A stretch of 64,000 bases of DNA. It comes from Pseudomonas sp. S31. GTDB lineage: Bacteria; Pseudomonadota; Gammaproteobacteria; Pseudomonadales; Pseudomonadaceae. The DNA is taken from the NCBI RefSeq assembly GCF_016648105.1, contig NZ_JACVVE010000001.1, positions 186,001-250,000 of the forward strand, in the 5' to 3' direction. A model generated the notes under the pieces. It was not told the origin of the DNA, ran no database searches, and saw only the letters and a program-made list of their open reading frames with translations. Shown in pieces: positions 36,057 to 46,430 of the stretch (the stretch's first letter is position 1; each line of letters starts with the position of its first letter). The translations under genes and the position numbers were made by a program.

Positions 36057-36254
36057 ACGCTTTCTCCCTGGCGTGCGCCTGGCGCCCGCGCGTCAGGCTG
36101 GCAACCTACAGTGGCGCGGCCAGCCGGGCTACGCTGGCCCGACACCGACCGTCACATGCGCGTCACCGACCCCGGCAACTGCAACTACCTGGCTACCACC
36201 CTGCCCCGAGCGGGTCGCGCTCAAATAGGCGCTCCATTGACCAAGGAGTGTCCT

Positions 36255-39200
36255 ATGCCCCTGCCATTGCACCACGCACAGATCGTGCGCACCCTACCCG
36301 CCTGGAGTAAAGCGCTGAATCCCAAGCACGTTCCCATGCTGCTTGGCAGCCTGCGTGCGGAATACCTCGATGCCCAAGGCCAACCCCGTGCCTGGTTCAG
36401 CCAGGCCAGCGCCGCGCAGCAAGCGGCATTGCGCAGCGTCATCGGCCAACGCAACGATCGACGCCAGGCCTTGCAGGCCGCGCTCACCCCGCTCAAAGGC
36501 ATCGTCGAGTATTGCGAGCCGTTGCTACAAGCGCGCCTGGGCAAGGCCATCGAGGTCAACCAGGCCTGCCTCGTCCAGCAGCCCTACGAGGTGAAGAAAC
36601 CCATCGATAACCTGACGCCGCTGGGGTCGCAGCCACCACGCGAGCGGCAACCGCTGGTGCCCACGGGTCAGGCGCGAGTGCGCACGCTGCTGGAAGCGGC
36701 TCTGCACAACTTCAGCGGTGAAAACGACATTCGCCCCTTCGACCGACTGCAGCGCAGCGCGACGGACATCCAACCACCACCGGGTCTGAGCTTGCCTGCG
36801 TTCGTCGGGCACTGCCGCCAGCTCGACCTTGGCCAGGCCTACCAAAACCACCTGGAAAGCGTGTTCGACCAGCCGCAGTCTGGCCTCGAAGCCCTGTGGG
36901 CCAACGCCCAAGGGGCCGAGCTGCGTGTGCAGGCGCATATCGCCAGCCTGCGCGACCACCTCAGCGAGGTCGGCCTGGCGGCAATCGACCAGCTCTGCGC
37001 AGGCCACTCCGCGCCCCGCTATGGCCAGCACGCGCTTCGCTGCTGGCGCCTGAGCCTGGAATCGATCCCACTGCACGAGTTGCTGCTGATAGGGCCCGAA
37101 GACGGCAACAGTGCGAGCCCCGTCATCATCTACCTACCCGGCGGCGAGGACGGCAGCTTGCGTGAGTATGCTTCGCGTGCAGAGGCGGCTCGCACGCTGC
37201 GCCAACAGCTTGCCAATGCTACTTTCCGCCGACAAGTCACCGCCCTGGCGCCACAGCCATTACAGGCCACCCTGGAGCGAGCCCTGCGCAACAGGCTGTT
37301 CGACAAGCCCAGCACTGCCGAGGGGTTGAGGGCCAAGGCCCATATCGAGTTCTCCGCCACCGACCTGCCCCCGCAGCCCTGGCAGCAACTGCACACCCTG
37401 CATGTGCAGCGACTCAAGGGCGATGCCAGGACCATTGCCGTGCCCACCGCCGATGTCGATGCCAAAGTGCGTATGGAGCGCCTGGAGCACTGGCTGGATA
37501 TCGGCCTGACGGTGCTCAATGTCGCTGCGATGTTCGTCCCGGCACTGAACCCATTGATGCTAGCCATCGGCGCTGCGCAGCTCATGGGCAGCGTGTTCCA
37601 TGGCATCGAGGCCTGGGAGGACGACGACAACGCCCAGGCGCTGGCCCAGGTCGAATCGATCCTGCTCAACCTGGCGACTGTCGCGGCACTGGCGGGCTCC
37701 GGTGTCGTCCTCAAGCAGTCAGGCTTCGTCGATGCGATGAGCAGCGTCTGGGACGCCGGCAAGGAGCGGCTGTGGTCCGCCAGTTTGAAGGCCTATCGTA
37801 GTGGCCGCACGCTCGCCGGCAGCGCCCTGCCCGATGCCCAGGGCCTTTATGGCCCTGGCGATCGACGCCTGCTACGGATCGAAGGCGAGGTCTTCGAAGT
37901 GCAAGAAGCCCCGGATGGGCAATGGCGACTCCAGGCCTCAGGTTCAGCCTATGCCCCCCGCCTGCGCAGCAATGGCCAGGGCGCCTGGCGCCTCAGCGAG
38001 GAAACCCCGCTGGACTGGAGCGATCATCAATTGCTGCGGCGTTTCGGGCCGATCAGCGAACCGCTCGACGAAGCCGACCTGGACTTTGCCCTGCGCTGCA
38101 CCGCCACCGACGCCGACATCCTGCGCTACGCCCACATCAACGACCAGCCACCTCCGGCGCTTTTGGCCGATGTGCTGATACGCCTGGGCTGCGACCGCGA
38201 GGCAGGCGCGATCATCGACGCCGTGCGCCATGGCACACCCTTGGCAGCCTACAAGCACTATGCCCTGGCGCAGTTGCCACAGCTGCCCGGCTGGCCCGAA
38301 GACTACGTGCTCAAGGTGTTCGAAGGCCCCGAGCCATGGGGCCGCTCGGCCCAGTACGGGGTTCCTGGCTCACGCGCCCATGCGCAGGTGGTGGTCACAC
38401 TGAGCGATGTGGAGAGCGGTAACTTGAGCAAAGTGGTCCTCGAACAGCTTGACCAGCCATCACTCGCTCGGTTACGCGGCGACGCCAACGAGTTCAATGC
38501 CCGCGACCTGGACGCAATGCTCGCCGAGCATCTACAAGCCCGGCGCGACGACCTGTTCGCCAGCTTGTACCAGCAACGCCAGCCGCCGCTTGGCGCCGAC
38601 CAGGCCTTGCTCGTTCGCCTATACCCAGGCCTGCCAGCCCAGGCGGCAGTCGAACTTCACGCCAACGCAACCGCCGCCGAACGCCTGCGTCTGGACGCAG
38701 GTCGGGTTCCGCTGCACATCGGCGAGGAGGCCCGCCTGATGCAAGCGCGGGCACGCCTTGATCGTGCCTTGGTCGGGCTCTATCGACCGCGGCTGGCCAA
38801 CGCCGATACGGCCCAACTGCGCCAAGCCCTGCTTGTCGACCAGCCTGGGGCAACGCCCGAGACGCTGCTCCAGGCCGCCGTGGGCGACCGTCAACGCAGC
38901 GCCACTTCGATCGGGCAGCAATCTCCCAGGCCTGGCTTCCGCTCACCGATGCGTCTGAGTGACGGGCGCGTGGGCTACCCGCTGAGTGGACGCCCACGCT
39001 GGTTCGAGCGGCTGCGCAACAGCGTGCGCAACGTACCCGACGAGCGCGCCCAAGCGCTGTACCCAAGCCTCACGCCTTCACAACGCACGGCACTGCTCGA
39101 CCGCCTGCGCGAGCGTGGCGACATCGGCGAGCAGTTGACCGCCCTGGAGCGCGAGCAGCAGACCCTCGATGCCAGCCTGCTGGCCTGGGAACAGGCCGCC

Positions 39201-41159
39201 GACGAACCACAACGCGCCCAGCGTCGTGCCTTGCGCGAGCAACTGAATCGGGCCTGGCGCATGGAGGGTGATGGCCAAGCCAGCAACAGCGCCGTCGAAC
39301 TGCGCCTGGACAACCTGTACCGCTTGCCCGAGCAACTGCCAGCCCGCTTCGATCACGTCACCTCGCTGTCGGTGCACGGGCGTGAGCTGAGAGTCTTCCC
39401 GAGCGGGTTTCTCCAGAGCTTTCCGTCACTGACCCGGCTGCGGATGAGTTTCGTCAGCGAGGAGTTCGAGCCAGATGCCTTGTTCCACGCTCTGCGCGAC
39501 ACCCCACAGCTGCGCGAACTCAGCCTGCGCAGAAACCTCCTGACCGAACTTTCCGCCGACGCGCGCCAGGCGCTGGCGCAGTTGCGCCAGCTCCGCCGTC
39601 TCGACCTCAGCCGCAACGCTCTGCGCCTGACACTCGCTGATGTGGAACTGCTGGCCAGCCTGCCGCTGGAACACCTGCACCTGGGCAGCAATCAGATCGT
39701 GCTGGACCCGGCCATGGCGGCGCGCCTGGGCCAGATGACCCGGCTGCACAGCCTGGACCTGTCGTTCAACCCCGAACTCGGTGAGCCGCCGCAAATGTCC
39801 GGCCTGCTGCAGCTGCTGTCGATCAATCTCAACGAGTGTGGGTTGACCCAGTGGCCGACAAGCCTCGGCGAGCTGATGACCAATCCCGAGGCGCAACTGC
39901 GGATCATCGAGCTGAGCGACAACCACATTACCGATATCGCTGAACTCGATAGCCTGCTGGCTTCACCTTACTTCAACACGCAGGGAGAGACCGGACGTGC
40001 CCAGCCCTGGAACTTCGAATTCAACTTCAATCCGCTGCAGGCACGCACCAGGCAACGGCTCAGGGCCATCGGCGTCGGCGTTGAACAAGCCGAGCATTTT
40101 CTGGCCGACGACGCTGCGGTCGACTGGCGCGACTACGCAACGGACACGCAAGCACAGACTTGGCGTGACTTGTTCGACGACGAAGCCAACACCGCCTTGC
40201 GCGAGGTGATCGAGCGTCTGGGCCGTTCGGCACAAGCACGAGGCAACCCACAGAGGCTGGCGAACCAGGTCTGGCGGCTGCTGACCCAGGCCAGCGAGGA
40301 CACCCGGCTGCGTACTCGCCTGAACGACGTCGCCGGTGAGTTTCCGGCCACCTGCGGCGATGCCGGGGCCGACGGTTTCAGCACCTTGGAGATGGAAGCG
40401 CTGGCCTACAAGGAAAGCACCACTGACGAGGTGTATGGGCCGTACCTGTTCAACGTCTATCAACGCCTGTTCCGCCGCGAGCAGGTCAATGTGATGGCCA
40501 GCCGCATCCACGACGCCCGCGCTGCCCGTCAGGCGGCCTACCAGCGCTGGCTGGACCAGCCCAGCGAGCTGGGCAGCGCGATGCCCGAGCTGCCCCCGCT
40601 GGATGTCCTGGATGACCTGACGTTGGAAGAGCTTGAGCACGGCATGGTGGACGAAATCGAAATTCGCCTGGCCTTGCGCCAGGCCTTGGCCAGCGCTCTG
40701 GAGTTTCCCGAGCCGAGCCAGGACATGCTCTACCGGCAAACCGCACAAGTCTCACGGGTGGTCGAAGACAACGTGGCAGAAGCGGTTCGCCTGATCGACG
40801 ACAACGCCAAGGCGCGCCGTCGCTGGATTGCCCACCAACCCAGCTGGATGCGTTTTCTCGAACAGCGCTTCGCGACACGTTTCGAGGCCGTCAAGGCTGA
40901 GTGGAGCGATGCCCAGGAGTACCTGGATCACTGCGCGGACCGGAGCAACGAGCCCCCCACCCGCCTTACTCCAAGGATCGCCGCGCAGTTGCAGCGATTG
41001 CTGAATCGCGCGCCAACGGATGGCAGTGGTCGGCCCCAGCGCGTGGAGCTGAACTCCAGTCGCTACGACGAGTTGTCCCGTGCCATCGCCCGCGATCGCC
41101 AGACCGCCCTCGATGATCTCTATCTGCAACTGACCGGCGAGCAGGACCCCAACCGCTGA
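36255..41159 (+). CDS. Large LRR-NEL protein: predicted E3 ubiquitin ligase effector
   Basis: Encodes 1634 aa. AAGGAG seven bases before the ATG fixes the start. The N-terminal ~1000 residues resemble the toxin-like region of Pseudomonas NEL proteins (perhaps DUF6543), with two hydrophobic stretches at ~412-447 and ~469-488. Leucine-rich repeats follow (~1015-1245: LRELSLRRNLLTEL, LRRLDLSRNALRLTL, LHSLDLSFNPELGEP). The C-terminal ~330 residues are a NEL domain with the catalytic Cys1367 and Asp1369 in a CxD motif (FPATCGDAG) and DEIEIRLALRQAL. IpaH/SspH proteins with this domain ubiquitinate host proteins after type III secretion. No secretion genes or chaperone are nearby, so the export route is unknown. 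Confidence 0.88.
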   Translation: MPLPLHHAQIVRTLPAWSKALNPKHVPMLLGSLRAEYLDAQGQPRAWFSQASAAQQAALRSVIGQRNDRRQALQAALTPLKGIVEYCEPLLQARLGKAIEVNQACLVQQPYEVKKPIDNLTPLGSQPPRERQPLVPTGQARVRTLLEAALHNFSGENDIRPFDRLQRSATDIQPPPGLSLPAFVGHCRQLDLGQAYQNHLESVFDQPQSGLEALWANAQGAELRVQAHIASLRDHLSEVGLAAIDQLCAGHSAPRYGQHALRCWRLSLESIPLHELLLIGPEDGNSASPVIIYLPGGEDGSLREYASRAEAARTLRQQLANATFRRQVTALAPQPLQATLERALRNRLFDKPSTAEGLRAKAHIEFSATDLPPQPWQQLHTLHVQRLKGDARTIAVPTADVDAKVRMERLEHWLDIGLTVLNVAAMFVPALNPLMLAIGAAQLMGSVFHGIEAWEDDDNAQALAQVESILLNLATVAALAGSGVVLKQSGFVDAMSSVWDAGKERLWSASLKAYRSGRTLAGSALPDAQGLYGPGDRRLLRIEGEVFEVQEAPDGQWRLQASGSAYAPRLRSNGQGAWRLSEETPLDWSDHQLLRRFGPISEPLDEADLDFALRCTATDADILRYAHINDQPPPALLADVLIRLGCDREAGAIIDAVRHGTPLAAYKHYALAQLPQLPGWPEDYVLKVFEGPEPWGRSAQYGVPGSRAHAQVVVTLSDVESGNLSKVVLEQLDQPSLARLRGDANEFNARDLDAMLAEHLQARRDDLFASLYQQRQPPLGADQALLVRLYPGLPAQAAVELHANATAAERLRLDAGRVPLHIGEEARLMQARARLDRALVGLYRPRLANADTAQLRQALLVDQPGATPETLLQAAVGDRQRSATSIGQQSPRPGFRSPMRLSDGRVGYPLSGRPRWFERLRNSVRNVPDERAQALYPSLTPSQRTALLDRLRERGDIGEQLTALEREQQTLDASLLAWEQAADEPQRAQRRALREQLNRAWRMEGDGQASNSAVELRLDNLYRLPEQLPARFDHVTSLSVHGRELRVFPSGFLQSFPSLTRLRMSFVSEEFEPDALFHALRDTPQLRELSLRRNLLTELSADARQALAQLRQLRRLDLSRNALRLTLADVELLASLPLEHLHLGSNQIVLDPAMAARLGQMTRLHSLDLSFNPELGEPPQMSGLLQLLSINLNECGLTQWPTSLGELMTNPEAQLRIIELSDNHITDIAELDSLLASPYFNTQGETGRAQPWNFEFNFNPLQARTRQRLRAIGVGVEQAEHFLADDAAVDWRDYATDTQAQTWRDLFDDEANTALREVIERLGRSAQARGNPQRLANQVWRLLTQASEDTRLRTRLNDVAGEFPATCGDAGADGFSTLEMEALAYKESTTDEVYGPYLFNVYQRLFRREQVNVMASRIHDARAARQAAYQRWLDQPSELGSAMPELPPLDVLDDLTLEELEHGMVDEIEIRLALRQALASALEFPEPSQDMLYRQTAQVSRVVEDNVAEAVRLIDDNAKARRRWIAHQPSWMRFLEQRFATRFEAVKAEWSDAQEYLDHCADRSNEPPTRLTPRIAAQLQRLLNRAPTDGSGRPQRVELNSSRYDELSRAIARDRQTALDDLYLQLTGEQDPNR

Positions 41160-41164
41160 CCCGG

Positions 41165-43636
41165 CTACTGGCCGCGCAAGTCCTCGAAAAAGGCTTGGCG
41201 GCCATCCACCTGGCTCGATGCGCGAGGCGCGCCCTGCGCCTCGCTGTTGGCCGCCTCCACATGCCAGTAGCAATGGCTGACCGCGCGGGTCACCGCGACG
41301 TAGGCCAGGCGCTGCACCTCTTCCTTCTGCGCCGTGTCGAACGGCTGGGCATCGCCGGCCCGGCCCAGGCCGGCAAGGCGATAGACCTGGTTCTTGTAGG
41401 GCGAGCTGGTCAAGTACTGGCAATCGCCGAGCATGAACACCGCGTCGGCCTGCAGGCCCTTGGCGCTGTGGTAAGTCAGCTGACGCAGACGGCGCTGGTC
41501 GGCCGGCAGCAAAGCCTCGGCCTGCAGCACGCTTTGCAGATGATCATTCATCAGCGCTTTGTCACTGCCCTTGCGGTACAGCATCATCACCGACTCGCCG
41601 CGCTGGTAGTGCTCGACCAGCGTCTGGCCGAGTGCGGCCTCGTCTCGTTCGAACACCCGCACCGGCACCCCTGGCAACCGCGCAGCCGGCCCGCTGGCCC
41701 TGGCCTTCTTGCCGGCGATCGACGGCGTGCCCTTGACCAGGTATTCGGCGGCGTCGATCACCTGCTGCTGGCAGCGGTAGTTGTCGACCAGCATCACCCG
41801 GGTATTGGCCGGCGACGGGAAGGCCTTGGCGAACTCCATGAAGTACTTGGGCGAACTACCGCGCCAACCGTAGATCGACTGCCAGTCGTCACCCACGCAC
41901 ATCAGCGAGGAATGCTGCGCGTTACGCCCGACGTGCAGGGTCGGGCCTCGGCGGCGGATTTCCACGAGGCTGGCACGCAGCCAGCTGACGATCTGCGGTG
42001 AAACGTCCTGGAACTCGTCGATCATCAGGTGCGCCAGCGGTCGCAACAGCGGGTCGGGCAATAGCTGCAGGTTCTCCGGGTTGTTCTCGCCGAACAGGGC
42101 GAACATGCGGTTGTAGCTCATCACCGGCGGCGACAGCCCCAGCAGGTGTGCCTCCAGCGCCTTCCAGAACAACGCCAGGGCCTCGAAGAACAGTGCATCG
42201 CTGTCGCCGGAGGGGAAGCTCATGCCAGCGACGCCGGTATTCACGTCCAGGCCGAGGTTCTCGATGAAATTGGCCGCCGCGACGAAGGCATCGAGCAACG
42301 GCGCTGGAGCCAGCTCGCCCTTGACCTTGTACTCGAAGCCGGGCCCGGCCACCGCATCGCCCGCCAGGGAAGCGGCCAGGCGCCGAGCCATGGCGTAGTT
42401 GTCGAGCCAGATCAACGGTTTGTCGCAGAATGCCTGCAACAGGGTACGTTTGACCGCCCACTCGGCACGCACGGCAAGCTTGGCGCCAGGGCGCTGGTAC
42501 TGCGCGCCTTGCGCTGGATCGAAGCCCAGCACCACCCAAGCGTCGGTGCCTTCCAGGCGACCATGGACGTGGAAGCGGCTGCCCCGGATCTCGACCGTCT
42601 CGCGGCAAGGCTCGATGCCTTTGATCGGCCAGGCGCCTGCGGCGAACCACAGGTCTTCGATCACGTCGCATAGCTCTTCATCGCGCTGGGCCGCCAACTG
42701 GGTCACCTGTACACGCTTCTGCACATCGGGGTGGTCCGGGTCCAGCGGTTTGAGCTGCAGGGCCTCGCGGCGCAAGGTGGTGATGATCTCGGCGAAACGC
42801 GGGTTTGCCTGCAGCAGGTCACGGTAGCAGAGGTTGAGCTGCTGGCGCTGGGCATCGTTCAGGCGCAGGTCGAACGGGTTGCTCTCGCCCTCCGCTTCGC
42901 GCCCGGCAGGCAGCTCGTTGCCCAGGGTCTCGAAGGCCCGCACCTGGCCGAAGCCCGGCAGGCTGCGTACCAGCGGCAGGATGCGCGAGTGAAAGGTTCG
43001 CACCAGCTCACGGGCCTGGGGCGGTGGCAGGTTGAGCTGCCACAGGGCGAAGACCTGCACCAGGCGTTTGATGAAGTCCTTGCGCGACTCGCGGGTGAAG
43101 GTCACCACGGTCATCGCATCGAGCTCATAGCCCAGGTAGTGACGCAGCAGGAGGATGCGCAGCACCAGCGAGGTCGACTTGCCCGCGCCCGCCCCGGCCA
43201 CCACGCAGGTGGACGGCGTATCGCTGAAAATCAGCTTCCATTGCGCTGCACTGGGCTGGGCTTCAGCAGGCAGGCGCTGGGCCACATCGGCCTTGAAGCG
43301 TTTTTTCAGCTCCGCTGACAGCGGCAGGCGCCAATCGTCGAACAGATTGTCGTCGCAACCCGGCACGGCGGCAGCCTCCGGGCGCGTATCACGGATCACC
43401 AACACCTGGCGCCCGGCTTCATAGCCCTCGACCCGCCCTTGCTCCAGCCCCTCGCGCAGGCCGTCGGCGTGGCCGCTGCGCTGGCCACTGACATGGCCGA
43501 GGAACCAGGAGTCGCGATGCTGCGCCTGCAAGTGGGTCAGGCCTCGGCCCAGCTGGCGCGCGGCAAAGCGGCGCAACCAAGGCAACTGGGCAGGCGGGGT
43601 CAATTCTGCAGGGGATTGGGGATGCTCGTGAGCCAC
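41165..43636 (-). CDS. UvrD/Rep-like superfamily 1 DNA helicase
   Basis: Encodes 823 aa from a GTG at 43636 that has GGAG five bases upstream; an ATG at 43669 adds 11 residues. All SF1 motifs are visible: Walker A VVAGAGAGKST near residue 150, MIDEFQDVSPQI (motif II), VGDDWQSIYGWRGS (III), VDNYRCQQQVIDAA (IV), TYHSAKGLQADAVFML (V) and LAYVAVTRAVSHCYW (VI). The N-terminal ~110 residues are extra. It probably acts in repair or recombination. It converges on the NEL gene with only 5 bp between the stops. Confidence 0.9.
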   Translation of the reverse strand: MAHEHPQSPAELTPPAQLPWLRRFAARQLGRGLTHLQAQHRDSWFLGHVSGQRSGHADGLREGLEQGRVEGYEAGRQVLVIRDTRPEAAAVPGCDDNLFDDWRLPLSAELKKRFKADVAQRLPAEAQPSAAQWKLIFSDTPSTCVVAGAGAGKSTSLVLRILLLRHYLGYELDAMTVVTFTRESRKDFIKRLVQVFALWQLNLPPPQARELVRTFHSRILPLVRSLPGFGQVRAFETLGNELPAGREAEGESNPFDLRLNDAQRQQLNLCYRDLLQANPRFAEIITTLRREALQLKPLDPDHPDVQKRVQVTQLAAQRDEELCDVIEDLWFAAGAWPIKGIEPCRETVEIRGSRFHVHGRLEGTDAWVVLGFDPAQGAQYQRPGAKLAVRAEWAVKRTLLQAFCDKPLIWLDNYAMARRLAASLAGDAVAGPGFEYKVKGELAPAPLLDAFVAAANFIENLGLDVNTGVAGMSFPSGDSDALFFEALALFWKALEAHLLGLSPPVMSYNRMFALFGENNPENLQLLPDPLLRPLAHLMIDEFQDVSPQIVSWLRASLVEIRRRGPTLHVGRNAQHSSLMCVGDDWQSIYGWRGSSPKYFMEFAKAFPSPANTRVMLVDNYRCQQQVIDAAEYLVKGTPSIAGKKARASGPAARLPGVPVRVFERDEAALGQTLVEHYQRGESVMMLYRKGSDKALMNDHLQSVLQAEALLPADQRRLRQLTYHSAKGLQADAVFMLGDCQYLTSSPYKNQVYRLAGLGRAGDAQPFDTAQKEEVQRLAYVAVTRAVSHCYWHVEAANSEAQGAPRASSQVDGRQAFFEDLRGQ

Positions 43637-43854
43637 GGTCACTCCGGTGAATATCAAGACAGCGGGCATGTTCGCCCCATCGGCAGAAAATCACCAGCTA
43701 ATGCTTGCATATCAGTGCATTAGGTGACGAAACGAAAGCATATGGCGAGATTAATTAATCTATTAGCTCGATCTATTTAAGCCGAAATTTACGCTTATTT
43801 TCGATCTTTCCTTGGCGTATCATGGCCTCATTCCACTGATTGAGGAGCACGATC

Positions 43855-44553
43855 ATGCTGCAACTGCGACCGTTCGAAAAACTCGGCCATGCCAATCACG
43901 GCTGGCTCGATGCCCACCACCATTTCTCGTTCGCCGAGTACTACGACCCGGCACGCATGCACTGGGGCAACCTGCGCGTGTGGAACGATGACCTGATCGC
44001 CGCTGGCAGTGGCTTCCCGCCGCACCCGCACCGTGACATGGAAATCATCACCTATGTGCGCGAAGGCGCCATTACCCACGAGGACAGCCTGGGCAACAAG
44101 GGCCGTACCGAGGCCGGCGACGTGCAGGTGATGAGTGCCGGGACCGGCATCGTGCACAGCGAGTACAACCTGGAGAAGGTCGATACACGGATCTTCCAGA
44201 TCTGGATCGTACCTGAGCGAGTGGGCGATGCGCCGAGCTGGGGTACCCGCCCCTTCCCCAAAGGCGAACGTGGCGAAGGCTTCGTGACCCTGGCCAGCGG
44301 CCGCACCGGCGATGAACAGAGCCTGCGTATTCGGACCGATGCGCGCCTGGTCGCCGCTACCCTGCGCGCTGGCGAAAGCGCCGAATACCGCTTCGATGCC
44401 GGACGCCGAGGTTATCTGGTGCCCGCCAAGGGGCTTGTCGAGGTGAACGGCCTGCAGGCCAAAGCCCGCGATGGCGTGGCGATCGAGCAGGAAGCGGTGT
44501 TGCGGGTGACGGCGCTCGAGGACAGCGAGATCGTGTTGGTCGACGTGGCTTGA
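43855..44553 (+). CDS. Pirin-family protein (YhaK/quercetinase-like)
   Basis: Encodes 232 aa, a bicupin of the pirin family. The metal-binding histidines are in GFPPHPHRDMEIITYV and GTGIVHSEYN, with GDVQVMSAGTG between them. Related bacterial proteins show quercetin 2,3-dioxygenase activity or sense redox state. GAGGAG ten bases before the ATG at 43855 supports this start over the ATG at 43840. The upstream 185 bp are AT-rich and hold its promoter. Confidence 0.93.
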   Translation: MLQLRPFEKLGHANHGWLDAHHHFSFAEYYDPARMHWGNLRVWNDDLIAAGSGFPPHPHRDMEIITYVREGAITHEDSLGNKGRTEAGDVQVMSAGTGIVHSEYNLEKVDTRIFQIWIVPERVGDAPSWGTRPFPKGERGEGFVTLASGRTGDEQSLRIRTDARLVAATLRAGESAEYRFDAGRRGYLVPAKGLVEVNGLQAKARDGVAIEQEAVLRVTALEDSEIVLVDVA

Positions 44554-44580
44554 GGCATCGGTCAAGGAGCTGCTGCGCAG

Positions 44581-44659
44581 CCCGATCGCGGCACAAGGCC
44601 GCTCCTACACGGCATCAGGACCGCGCTACGTGTAGGAGCGGCCTTGTGCCGCGATCGGG
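44581..44659. repeat. Long inverted repeat (REP pair) between pirin and pgm genes
   Basis: Two 30-bp arms, 44581-44610 (with CGGCACAAGGCCGCTCCTAC) and 44630-44659 (with GTAGGAGCGGCCTTGTGCCG), are perfect inverted copies separated by 19 bp. The sequence belongs to a second P. putida REP class. It lies between convergent genes and probably serves as a bidirectional terminator. Confidence 0.9.
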
Positions 44660-44683
44660 CCGCAAAGCGGCCCCAACGGTCGA

Positions 44684-46321
<1,638 letters not shown>

Positions 46322-46430
46322 GCAAAAACCTCGAGTTCAACGAATGTAGGTGTTGGAACACGCAGTGTACTGGGAGTTGCAGCGGCGTGCGATGGGCCGC
46401 GCCTGGCATTTTGCCAATGCAAGGCGCAGC

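Noticed and set aside
36027..36254. Extra 76 residues before the NEL protein
   Set aside because: They overlap the divergent hydrolase start, have no protein character, and a strong AAGGAG precedes the ATG at 36255.
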